Positions 1 through 7,833 of a DNA stretch of 12,599 nt are shown here, piece by piece. Made by a program: the position numbers and the translations under genes. The DNA comes from Cyclostephanos tholiformis. Lineage: Eukaryota > Bacillariophyta > Thalassiosirophyceae > Thalassiosirales > Thalassiosiraceae. The notes beneath the pieces are model-generated. The model did no database searches, was not told where the DNA came from, and saw nothing but the letters and a program-made list of their open reading frames with translations. Position 1 is the stretch's first letter. Every line of letters begins with the position of its first letter. The stretch is taken from positions 1 to 12,599 of the forward strand of contig JALLPB010000834.1 of NCBI GenBank assembly GCA_036939975.1, given 5' to 3'.

Positions 1-39
1 CCTCCCCCCCCCCCCCCCTTCACACAATCGGCAGCGACC
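1..39 (+). promoter_or_regulatory. Probable 5' leader of GET3, with a C-run
   Basis: The bases before the GET3 start codon include an uninterrupted C-run at about 4-18, followed by a short mixed stretch ending in GACC just before ATGG. An A at -3 would be the classic strong context. Here the bases before ATG are ACC, so A is at -3 and G at +4, a good initiation context. No TATA box or transcription start can be assigned because the window begins here. The C-run may be a pyrimidine-rich leader or core promoter element, but that is inference. Confidence 0.4.
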
Positions 40-223
40 ATGGCCGATGAATCCTACGATTACGACGACGACGAGGACCTACCCGATCCCTCTCTAAAGA
101 ACATCCTCGAACAGGAGACGTTGCAATGGATATTCGTCGGGGGGAAGGGCGGCGTCGGCAAAACGACCACGAGCTGTTGCCTGGGCACGCAGCTTGCCAA
201 GCACCGAAAGAAGGTACGAGGGG

Positions 224-258
<35 letters not shown>

Positions 259-1557
259 TATATATATACATATTATAACGATGTATTCGCACGGTTGGAA
301 TTTTTTTTTTTAACCATTGTCGGGGGTGGGAGGGGGGGGGGTACCGCGAGGCGTCTGTCCTCCCATGACCGAAAACCCTATTCGGGATGCGTTCGTCGTT
401 TGGACCGAGACCGTGATGTACTTTAATATATTGAAAATACTCGGGAATGTTGGACTTATTTGCGTCGGGGGTGGGGGGTGGGGAATGATCGATGAGACGA
501 ACAAAGTCTGGGGGTGGTCAATCTACAGGACGTGGCGATATGAAACGCCCCCTTTTTTTCGCGGTACACGGCCCCCTTCTAACCAACCATCGCCATATTC
601 TCCTTTTGTGTCTCATCCCCCCCCCAAAAGGTGCTGATCGTTTCGACTGATCCGGCGCACAACCTCTCGGATGCCTTCTGCCAAAAAATCGGCCGCGAGC
701 CGACGCCGATTCAGGGCTTCACGAACCTATTCGCGATGGAAATAGACGCAACGGAGGATCTCGATAAAATGCAAAGATCGATGGAGGATGCGACCGGCGC
801 CGGGAGCGACGATGATGGGAATTCCGGCATCCAATCCCTCCTATCGGAACTAACGAACTCCATCCCGGGAATCGACGAGGCCATGTCGTTCTCGGAGCTG
901 ATGAAGCAGGTACAAAACTCGGATTATGACGTCGTGGTATTCGATACGGCCCCCACCGGTCATACCCTGCGCCTCCTTAGCTTCCCGACGATTCTCGAAA
1001 AGGCATTCGGGAAGCTGATGGACCTCAAGGATCGCTTCGGGGGATTGATCGGGCAAGCGTCCGCCCTCTTCGGCGGGGGTTCCCCCGATCAGGTCCAGGA
1101 CGCGTTATTGGGACGACTCGAGGAAACTCGGGCCATCATCAACAAAGTGAATACGGCATTTCAGGACCCCGCCCTGACCACGTTCGTTTGCGTTTGCATC
1201 CCGGAATTCTTATCGATCTACGAGACGGAGCGTTTGGTGCAGGAGCTATCGAAATTCGGAATAGACTCGCACAATATCGTTGTCAACCAGGTGTTATTCC
1301 CCGAGAAGGACGCAGAGGAGCTGGGGGAGTGGTTCGACTCGAACAAAGACTCGATGCAGAAGGAGGCACGAGAAATTTGCGGAAAAATGATGGCCCGTAA
1401 GCGAATGCAGGATAAATACATCGGGCAGTGCTTCGATTTATACGGTGATGACTTCCACGTGGTGCTCATGCCTCTCTTGGACCACGAGGTAAGGGGGGTT
1501 GAGAAGCTTAAAGACTTCTCTGAGCTTTTGATCAATCCAATTGACTTGGAGGAGTAG
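40..1557 (+). CDS. GET3: GET3/ASNA1 (TRC40) tail-anchored protein targeting ATPase, two exons
   Basis: This is the cytosolic ATPase of the GET pathway, which binds the single C-terminal membrane helix of tail-anchored proteins and delivers them to the ER receptor. The gene joins exon 1 (40-213, 58 codons) to exon 2 (631-1557), giving 366 residues, close to the family's usual 340-360. Visible motifs are an acidic N-terminus; the deviant P-loop GGKGGVGKT at residues 34-42; switch [13 protein letters not shown] at 63-74 with the expected catalytic Asp65; switch II DTAPTGH at 163-169; [14 protein letters not shown] in the client-binding part; the nucleotide-binding NQ at 277-278; and C-terminal HEVRG. 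The ATG is supported by its context and by the exon reading straight into the P-loop. An oddity is that the zinc-binding CxxC of yeast and human homologues reads C308-G-K-M311 here. Prokaryotic ArsA is the alternative. The single ATPase domain, the intron and the eukaryotic motifs favour GET3. The exons are CpG-rich, unlike everything downstream. Confidence 0.96.
228..268. repeat. AT dinucleotide microsatellite in the GET3 intron
   Basis: Perfect AT/TA alternation runs from 228 to 255, is broken by GA at 256-257, and resumes to about 268. It lies 15 bases after the splice donor. It is likely polymorphic in length. On the minus strand it generates a meaningless Ile/Tyr-rich open frame. Confidence 0.95.
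322..341 (+). other. G-run cluster in intron (possible G-quadruplex)
   Basis: G5-T-G3-A-G10 lies on the coding strand of the intron. Splitting the long run gives four G-tracts with one-base loops, so both DNA and pre-mRNA could in principle fold into a quadruplex. Function is not shown by sequence alone. Confidence 0.55.
467..483 (+). other. Second G-run cluster in intron
   Basis: G5-T-G6-T-G4 lies on the coding strand 126 bases after the first cluster. The G-runs here and the C-runs near the acceptor (615-625) are mutually complementary, so an intron-internal G/C pairing is possible. This is inference. Confidence 0.5.
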
Positions 1558-2066
1558 GTGCGAAAGAATTTTGGGTTATAAATTTATATGGAAACCCAGG
1601 ATTAAGAGTAAAGAATGCTATTAACCAACTCATCATTCTATTTGGACGAGGCTCGAATTATGTATGCTTGAGTGACCCATGAAGGTGGGGGATTATGATC
1701 TCCATGACTCGTCCCTTGCCGGTACCAGTCACATAGTGCAAATCAATCCTTTATCTGTAAACCTCCCTTCTGCTTAAACACCCTCATCAGTACCCACACC
1801 TGATACAGGTGGCTACACTCCTTGTATTCAACTCAATGGCGAACTTCGGACATTGCTTGCTCGTATCTAAAAGGTCTTGTTGCCGATGTACGACCTTAAA
1901 TTCAATGATGCTTGGCAACCCACACAAATCTTGATGTTTCCATTCGAAAGCAGCTGATGTACTTGTCTAGATAAAGCCAAGTAGGTGTATTATGTTGTGT
2001 GTGATTTGGTAATGGGAAGCATAAAAATGAATTCCCTTGGACGCCCTGGCAATATTTTGCAAAAGA
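1558..2066. other. Spacer after GET3, no gene seen
   Basis: This stretch presumably includes the GET3 3' untranslated region. I see no AATAAA signal. A sequence TTATAAATTTATATGG follows the stop by about 20 bases. All six frames are cut by stops into short pieces, and none resembles a family I know. Composition shifts here from the CpG-rich exons to the AT-richer, CpG-poor sequence of the rest of the window. Confidence 0.6.
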
Positions 2067-2260
2067 TGTTTGGCGAGGGGAAAAGACACTTTTTATCATG
2101 CAGGAGCTATTATGTGTAGTGTGTGTTTGGCGAGGGGAAAAGACACTTTTTATCATGCAGGAGCTACTATGTGTAGTGTGTGTTTGGCAAAAGGAAAAGT
2201 CACTTTTTATCAGGCGAGAGCGTTATGTATAGTACCGTAGAATAGTGTGTGTTTGGCAAA
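2067..2260. repeat. 57-bp minisatellite, three copies plus a partial fourth
   Basis: Units begin TGTTTGGCGAGGGGAAAAG at 2067, 2124 and 2181, a constant 57-bp step. A fourth TGTTTGGCAAAA start lies at 2250, after an extra 12 bases. The first two copies are nearly identical; the third and fourth have diverged (GCGAGGGG to GCAAAAGG). Since 57 is 19 codons, a plus-strand frame stays open through it and repeats CLARGKDTFYHAGAIMCSV-like units. That frame has no ATG start nearby, so it may be accidental. Confidence 0.9.
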
Positions 2261-2303
2261 AATCTCAAATAATATGGCACAATTTAGATACTAAGAACAT
2301 CCC

Positions 2304-2773
2304 TCACTTATTCAACTTTGCCTTTTTTCTGATAACTTCCTGAGTTTCGTTGTACTCATAATAATTGCAAAACCAGAACTTCAGGTCTAACATATAGGCA
2401 TTTTCCTCGGGAAAATGAGTTACCAACCTGTGGCCAAAGGAACAGAGAGGGACTGTCAAGCAAAATTCATTGGAGTTTATCTCCGGGGAAAAAATTCACT
2501 CAGAGAAAAGGACTTAGTGCTCTCATTTATGTGGTGGCCTTCGAGTGCTTTAAGTGCTTTTGCTGGTGCATTTGAGAATGGCTCCTCACAGAGCATGCAT
2601 CCTCATGCTGCCTTTCGCAGGATATTGCACATTGCTCTAGTTATTAACCCCATCCTTTTGCTGTGTGTTCTTGTTGATGCAAAGGCAATTCTCTCCCTTG
2701 AATACCATCATTGTTTTGATCTGGTTGCAAAGTTTGACGTAACTCAATGATTGCATTTCATCATAATCACAAA
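2304..2773 (-). pseudogene. Broken tail downstream of the HNH-like frame, unrecognised
   Basis: Downstream of the 220-codon frame on the same strand, protein-like reading continues but jumps between frames. A stretch from about 2873 to 2637 (containing VKLCNQIKTMMVFKGENC) is followed by pieces containing KALEGHHINESTKSFSL and then CSFGHRLVTHFPEENAYML, with a Lys-rich end and a stop at 2304-2306. Stops and shifts separate the pieces. I do not recognise the protein. The simplest reading is the decayed C-terminal half of the gene that begins at 3436. Confidence 0.4.
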
Positions 2774-3436
2774 TTAAATGTTGCATTCCAACCAAAAAAT
2801 TTTCCCCATTTTCTGAATCAAGATAGTCGGAAAAGGATCTGGGTGGAATGCCCTTGTATTCACCCTCTTGCATGACACAGGAAGGAGATCTGCTTCATTC
2901 TTGAGATGGTCATGATTAATGTGGCATGCCGTGCATGTCAGGCATGTTTTCGCCATCTCATTCAGGAAGAGACTATTAATGTGCCCTTTCATGGAAATAC
3001 CCCAATTGGAAATACAAAAAAAATTATTTTCTTGTTCAGCAAAGTTATTGGCAACATGGTCGCAATCGAACCCAATGGCACCATTTGTGGGATCTGTAAC
3101 AATACGACAGCAACGCGAGCAGTGGTCTTGGAGATTCTTGATTATGTAACAGATCATCTTTGGCAGGAATCTAACAACGACATTTTTTGCAAAGAAGTCA
3201 TCCAGATCAGGGCAAAATTTCGTTAGGTCAAATCCACACTTGTTAAAGATTAACTTGATCATGTCTAGGCTATAAAGATTTGTAACATCCCCATGGATAT
3301 CACTGTACATGTGTTTTTTCTTCATAAAAACTTGGTCAACAACCTGGATAATGGCTCTTACAGCCTTCATCTCAAGAACATCTTCAATGAAACAAAGTTG
3401 GAATGGGAAAGCAATTTGCACATTGGCAAGCTTCAT
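2774..3436 (-). CDS. Unrecognised protein with HNH-endonuclease-like Cys/His pattern, possibly truncated
   Basis: This is an uninterrupted ATG-to-TAA frame of 220 codons on the minus strand, the longest in the window after GET3. Residues 106-109 form CSRC, residues 126-127 are Asp-His in GFDCDHV, and residues 160-172 read EMAKTCLTCTACH. CxxC, then DH, then CxxCH is the order of zinc ligands and catalytic His in many HNH nucleases, where the last element often follows an E-x-A-K-C stretch. The N-terminal 100 residues are unlike anything I know. If this is HNH-like it could belong to a mobile element or be an expanded algal family member. The tail continues in other frames (2304-2773), so the gene may be a C-terminally frameshifted relic. 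The antisense frame at 2906-3226 is less protein-like. The match is by pattern only and is not established. Confidence 0.42.
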   Translation of the reverse strand: MKLANVQIAFPFQLCFIEDVLEMKAVRAIIQVVDQVFMKKKHMYSDIHGDVTNLYSLDMIKLIFNKCGFDLTKFCPDLDDFFAKNVVVRFLPKMICYIIKNLQDHCSRCCRIVTDPTNGAIGFDCDHVANNFAEQENNFFCISNWGISMKGHINSLFLNEMAKTCLTCTACHINHDHLKNEADLLPVSCKRVNTRAFHPDPFPTILIQKMGKIFWLECNI

Positions 3437-3654
3437 TGATGATAGCCTGATAACGATGATGAAAATCGCTCATTGAATGTTATTCTGTTGAAAGGCCGTG
3501 GAAAATAATATTTTGAAATTGAAATTAATTTTGAAAAAGTCAAACACTCTTCATGACTCTTACAATCATTTGATCTTCAATTACATGCCATGGATGAACA
3601 TCAGCTGTTACAAATTAATCAAGAAAATTTCCTTATTCAGGGCGTTGATTTGGT
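3437..3654. other. AT-rich spacer between opposing gene remnants
   Basis: This lies between the start of the minus-strand HNH-like frame and the start of the plus-strand remnant. A 79-codon plus-strand frame (3498-3737) is Lys/Leu-rich and low in information. I see no recognisable gene or clear promoter element. Confidence 0.4.
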
Positions 3655-4661
3655 TAGTCACAAATACATCCGCGCTCTGCTCACCAGCATTGCATTTTAA
3701 AGAACATTCTTTTTACAAACCTGAACAACACCAATGATCATCAAGAAATTTTAATGACAGTACATCCAGAGTGCTATGCTGACATTAGTCTCTTGTGTCA
3801 AGACATGAACAACTCAATCAATGCAATCATATATGCGCTAAATATAGTAACATTTGACTGGACTGGGATGAAAGTACTATGGACTTGGAGGTTTCTAGCA
3901 AATAATATCATGATGTTTGCAATCATTCATGATATCTGGAAGGAGATTCAAGTTGGCCCGGATTTCTGTTATTGTGCCTTTTATAATTTTAGTGCGGGCG
4001 GTAATCTCAAAAAATCATGGGGATTGCACCAAGCACTCACCTTTTTCTATCACCTATCCTCACAGCAAAAATCCAAACGAGTCATTAACCACTTCCTTGA
4101 ACCATACCAACTCGAATTGAATGATCTCTAACTTTGGAGGACTTGGTTGATTGCTTCAACGAGTGTACTCTTGTTGGTGAGCATGTGGCTCCAGCTGCAG
4201 AGACTCCGCCACGTAAGAAGTCAAAGGCCAAGGCAGAGAAGGCCAAGATGCAGGAGACTTGTACCAACCTGGCCAAGGCAAGGGTCAAAGGCCAAAGCAG
4301 AGAAGGCCAAGATGCAGGAGATTTGCACCAGCCCTTGTTCTCCTGCAATCTCATTTGACAATGCCACCTTCAATGGTGTAGACCAGATGCTTTACAAACC
4401 ATCTGATGAAGAAAGTGACAAGGAGATAAAATGCGAGTTATCAGATGACAAGAGTGTTGTGTTATCAAAGTCTCCTGCCATAGGCAAAAGGTGAAGCAAA
4501 AGGGCAGCTATGGCAAAAAAGTAAATTACAAAATTGATGATAGTGATGTTGACTCAACTGATGAGCCCTCCTTATTTGAAAGTGGTTGCTCAATTGCATT
4601 AATGTCTGCGTGTCTGCATTGTCCACGACCATCCAAAAGTTGCCACCTCTATAAAACTTAA
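3655..4661 (+). pseudogene. Frameshifted unrecognised gene with Lys- and acid-rich C-terminal part
   Basis: A protein-like reading can be followed through at least four frame-consistent blocks. Block one, about 3655-4131, has an ATG at 3754 and contains DFCYCAFYNFSAGG and INHFLEPYQLEL. Block two, from about 4125, contains LEDLVDCFNECTLVGEH then PPRKKSKAKAEKAKMQE. Block three, about 4284-4494, contains FNGVDQMLYKPSDEESDKE. Block four, about 4482-4661, contains NYKIDDSDVDSTDEPS. One shift is caused by a 64-bp duplication; the others look like small indels. The Lys-rich then acidic low-complexity region would suit a nuclear or DNA-binding protein. I do not recognise the family. A mobile-element protein is plausible given the surroundings. 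Confidence 0.4.
4220..4330 (+). repeat. 64-bp-period tandem duplication
   Basis: The sequence GTCAAAGGCCAAGGCAGAGA at 4220 recurs at 4284 with few changes. The matched part is about 47 bases long (4220-4266 against 4284-4330), and the offset is 64 bases. Since 64 is not a multiple of three, the second copy of the encoded KAKAEKAKMQE lies one frame over, which accounts for the frame change between blocks two and three of the surrounding remnant. Confidence 0.9.
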
Positions 4662-4669
4662 TTTTCTCA

Positions 4670-5253
4670 TTACTGCTGCAATTCTAGCATATGTTTCACT
4701 GCATCATCCTCATGATTGATGTAATAGTGATCCTAGACCTTGCTCATCTGGGGACTGATGGAGAGGAGAAATTTCAATATATTGCTGCTGTATAGTGTCG
4801 ATGACATCATTGCTGGCAATCAACTCGCCAGGTCCATGTAACCAAGACAGGTAATGCCATTGTTGGTCACGATCCTCTGATCGCTAACCATTGTGCCAAT
4901 ATTGCCACCGCTCTTGGCAGCAAGGTCAACCGTCAAGCTGCCGGATTTCATCCTGGCAACCATTTCCCTGGTTATCATAAGAGGCACGACCCTGCCTGGT
5001 ATTTGTGCAGTGGTGATTTTAATGTCCACCTCCTTGCATTGTTTCAATAGCATCCACACAGCTGCGATGTGCCACTCCTTGCTCATCTCCTTGGCATACC
5101 TGCCCGCGCCGCTACCATCCTCGACGTGATTGACCTCAAGGAAGTGCCCAGTCATCGGCTCGACCTGCTCCTTCATCACCGGATGAACACTGAAGGCCCA
5201 AACTGTCACACCCATGTTCTTGGCCATTTGAGGCACAAAATGCCTTTAATCTT
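4670..5253 (-). pseudogene. NAD(P) transhydrogenase fragment (alpha/PntA-like nucleotide-binding domain)
   Basis: The intact enzyme couples proton movement to hydride transfer between NADH and NADP+ in the inner mitochondrial (or bacterial) membrane. The minus strand reads the second half of its NAD-binding domain: MAKNMG, a degenerate WAFSVHP where RAFDVR is usual, EDGSGAGRYAKEMS, ITTAQIPGR, MVARMKSGS, VDLAAKSGGN, TNNGITCLGYMDLAS, a stop, then STLYSSNILKFLLSISP, another stop, and YYINHEDDAVKHML. The frame is constant. TGA at 4822-4820 stands where Arg (CGA) is expected, and TAG is at 4735-4733. The first half of the domain and all membrane parts are absent. With about 190 codons in one frame, no introns, and stops in conserved places, this is a decayed gene fragment and not a live exon. 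Confidence 0.88.
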
Positions 5254-5475
5254 CATTCAAATCATCAATGATGCGATTGAACTCCGGGCAATTTTGCTTG
5301 ATGTAGTGGTGGAAGACCACAATGGAGATGATTGTGAGGAAAAATATCATTATGATAAGATTGAACAAATATCTAATGGGGTCACACAGAATCTCAGCTG
5401 GAGGAGGAGCACATGGTTTTGTTGTGGAGCATCGAGGGAAAAATGCTTGCCATTGCAGGCAGGCATGTTAAAAAC
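5246..5475 (-). other. Open stretch with one predicted membrane helix, upstream of the transhydrogenase fragment
   Basis: This is about 76 codons on the minus strand, open from a TAA near 5476 to the TAA at 5248-5246, and in the same frame as the transhydrogenase fragment that follows. It reads a Cys/Pro-rich start (PRCSTTKPCAPPPAEIL), a hydrophobic run of about 20 residues (LFNLIIMIFFLTIISIVVF), and a polar end (CPEFNRIIDDLNED). There is no early ATG. It does not match the usual sequence before this transhydrogenase domain. It may be a separate captured fragment. It could also be chance. Confidence 0.25.
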
Positions 5476-6146
5476 AAAATGTCTTTCACTTGGGAATTAG
5501 TATTGAATATTGTGGAGGACAGCTAGTTGCGAGCTGGGAATCCAAGCCAGCCTCTTGCGCCATATTTCCCTCCCTCTACTGTGTTAAAGCTAGAGTGTGG
5601 GCTTTTGCAGGTAGCCGTCGAACCACCATGGTGGAGGATGGTCAAGAAAATCTCCTTGCATTAGATCCAGATACTAGCTACACTACACTTATTATGTGTA
5701 TGGAATGGAGCATTGTATCTCTAACTCTGACCTTGAAGGCAACAAAACCGACCCAACAAGGTTGTGACAGATATGCCCTTCTCCTATGATGGCTAGCACG
5801 CCACCCCCTAAGGCAGATCTACTGATCATTCCAGTGGGAACAAAACTATTTTTCTGCCATGACAGTATCCTACGGGGATTCCAAAGGAACCAGTATGAAA
5901 CATATGACATGTTAATTCATTTTAAAATGAAGACTTTCTTGGCAAAGGCAAGCCATTTTTTACCACATCATCATCAGGGTGGAACAAGGCTCTCATTAAA
6001 TTTGGCTTGCATTTCCCCACACATTGAACAAATGGCTGCATGCAACTTTTGTTAGTAATGCCTAACAAAACCCAGAAGATATGATGTCATGTTGATATTT
6101 ACATACTTAAAAATATGTACTTTAACACTAGTGAAAAAGGAATTAG
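5476..6146. other. Gene-poor stretch with short open frames
   Basis: The most protein-like reading is on the plus strand: a non-ATG piece at about 5490-5789, then an ATG-started 89-codon frame at 5786-6055 that begins MMASTPPPKADLL and ends in stops. The minus strand has an overlapping 72-codon frame at 5692-5910. I recognise none of them, and the two strands cannot be told apart by eye. A decayed gene is possible. Confidence 0.3.
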
Positions 6147-6404
6147 TATACCTGTCTACATGTATTCTGGTTCAATTGATGGTCTTAGCTCAATATCTTG
6201 GTAGAGGATGCTGCCTGCACTTGGTTTTGTCATGATATTGACTACTTCTTGTGGCAGCATGATTTGATGACATTGTAACATAATATTTTACTTCACCCAT
6301 GATGGCTGCTAACACTGTGGAATACCTGTACATGTGCATTCTGATGATGGATGTCATTAACACATTGCCCTCAACACATCTTAGTAGATGCTGCCTGCAC
6401 TAGG
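6147..6404 (+). repeat. Degenerate direct repeat pair (6147-6224 and 6321-6404)
   Basis: Both copies start ATACCTGT(CT)ACATGT and end TAG(AG)GATGCTGCCTGCACT followed by two or three bases and GG, with a diverged middle. The offset between copies is about 174-180 bases. They could be remnants of a local duplication or of repeated ends of an element. The sequence between them carries no gene I recognise. Confidence 0.6.
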
Positions 6405-6474
6405 CTATTATTAATAATAAAAACATAAAATGCTTAGGTTACATCAGTGATGCATTGTGCTTCTTTGCTGAGCT

Positions 6475-6699
6475 TCATTTTAGAGCCATGCAACTATGAA
6501 TCATTGCCTGCTTATTTGCATTCAATGTAAACACGATATCTGGATTGTTCAAACAAATGTTCTTCAATGCTTGCTCAAAGGCAGCACTGATGAAAGCATG
6601 GTATATCTTCTCCACTGACATTTTTGGAATGGTGGCAGCCACATCTGCATCCATAAGTTCCAAGACTGGCCACCAAGCATTGTCAAACTTCTTCTTCAC
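6475..6699 (-). pseudogene. Short unrecognised open frame, possible gene remnant
   Basis: About 74 codons are open on the minus strand, reading KKKFDNAWWPVLELMDADVA, then SVEKIYHAFISAAFEQALKN, then IVFTLNANKQAMIH. The amino-acid mix looks natural and helical. The first codon is GTG, so this is probably an internal piece. Further upstream on the same strand (about 6750-6850) another frame reads SVDLYVAWAAWLLGYPTNQ. I do not recognise the family. Confidence 0.25.
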
Positions 6700-7833
6700 T
6701 CATCAAGGCAACTGACCATGATGGCTTAAGAAACAAAGAGGTCTCATCACTGCTGGGTAGTAATTGATCTACTATCAGCCTTCATTGATTGGTTAGTGGG
6801 ATAACCCAGTAACCAAGCTGCCCATGCAACATAAAGATCCACTGACATAAGTCTGATGAAGATGTTGTCCTTTTGCATTCTAGAGTCGCCCCTCTTGGAG
6901 CTCCTGAATCAGCAGCAGCCCAAGAGACTGAAATTTTCTCTCCTCCTGTTGTTTAGTCTGGGCACAGGATCTGATGCTACCAGCGATTCTTGCAGATCTG
7001 ACAGCATCATTTTTGAGTATCAGAAACTAAGTAGGAATTAAAATACAAAAACATGCGGTCATCTAGTAGAAAACCTGCTTCTTTGGCCTCATACAAAGCA
7101 TGTAGAAAATGTATGTCACAAACCAATTCCTACAATTCAGAAAATGATGCTGGCAGCAACATCAAAGCTGGTGCAGGAGAATGGATGACTCGCACAAGGG
7201 AATTGGATCTATGGGGCAAACTGCACACCTGTGGAAAGTTGAGAGTGAGTGCAATCTCTACAAGATTGGTATGGGGGTGGGACATGAGTTCAGTTAAAAT
7301 CATCACTCGTGGTGTCATTTTTGGCCTCCGCCCAGACTAAATGATACTGGCAAGAAACAAGAGCAAATTACCTTCAATACCAGTAACACCAAAGTCATCA
7401 ATTTTCCTACCAAAACAAAACCTCATACTCTCCAGGACAAGTATGTCCTCTGTTCCCACTTTGAAATGAGGCAGCAAAACTCCGAAGCCCGGCTCATCTG
7501 GATGGAGGAATTCAGTAAGGAGATATTGTTCCAGATACTATACGTTGCCAATCATATGGTCCTAGACTCCAGTTTCCTCTCATCAATATGGAGAGCGTTG
7601 GTGGCAGATCCATACTACTGCTCATTGTTACATGTGTGCCTGATCCTTGTCTAAAATCATGTGGATGGAAATGGTGTTATGGCAGTGTTGAAGGACAATA
7701 TTCTCTTGCTTCTCATCTTGGGTCAGTTTCAGTAGAGCTTTGCAGAATGTGCTTGAGGGTCTAATACTAGACCTTAGGACAAGTGCTAGATATGAGGACT
7801 AGGGTTTTTCTACATTGGAACCTGTGAAAGCTT
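6700..7833. other. Stretch without a recognisable gene
   Basis: Several 60-100 codon open pieces occur. The plus strand is open at 7053-7340 (ATG near the start) and again at about 7342-7654, where it reads KVINFPTKTKPHTLQDKYVL and EARLIWMEEFSKEILFQIL. The minus strand is open at 7130-7318. None carries a motif I know. The 7342-7654 frame, about 104 codons, is the most protein-like and may be a relic. Confidence 0.3.

Larger units (their letters stand above)
214..630 (+). other. GET3 intron (417 bp, phase 0, GT-AG)
   Basis: The intron starts GTACGAGG after the Lys58 codon and ends CCCCCAAAAG before GTG, the Val59 codon. Removing it joins the P-loop helix to the following strand (HRKK then [10 protein letters not shown]), exactly as the family requires. 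The intron contains an AT dinucleotide repeat, an 11-base T-run (301-311), two G-run clusters and a C-run just before the acceptor. Reading through it meets a stop soon after the donor (TAA at 226-228). An open frame inside the intron (about 317-637) shows no protein-like character and is taken as chance. Confidence 0.95.

Noticed and set aside
20..292. Minus-strand frame rich in Ile and Tyr over GET3 exon 1 and intron
   Set aside because: It is generated by the AT microsatellite and lies antisense to a clear exon.
850..1535. Additional plus- and minus-strand open frames within GET3 exon 2
   Set aside because: They are shadows of the real frame, which matches GET3 throughout.
40..1557. Bacterial ArsA arsenite pump ATPase
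   Set aside because: There is a spliceosomal intron, a single ATPase domain, and eukaryotic GET3 motifs such as [14 protein letters not shown] and HEVRG.
2067..2260. CRISPR array
   Set aside because: Copies are contiguous 57-bp units without distinct spacers, in a eukaryotic context.
4893..5500. Plus-strand frames across the transhydrogenase fragment
   Set aside because: They are antisense to an unmistakable transhydrogenase reading.
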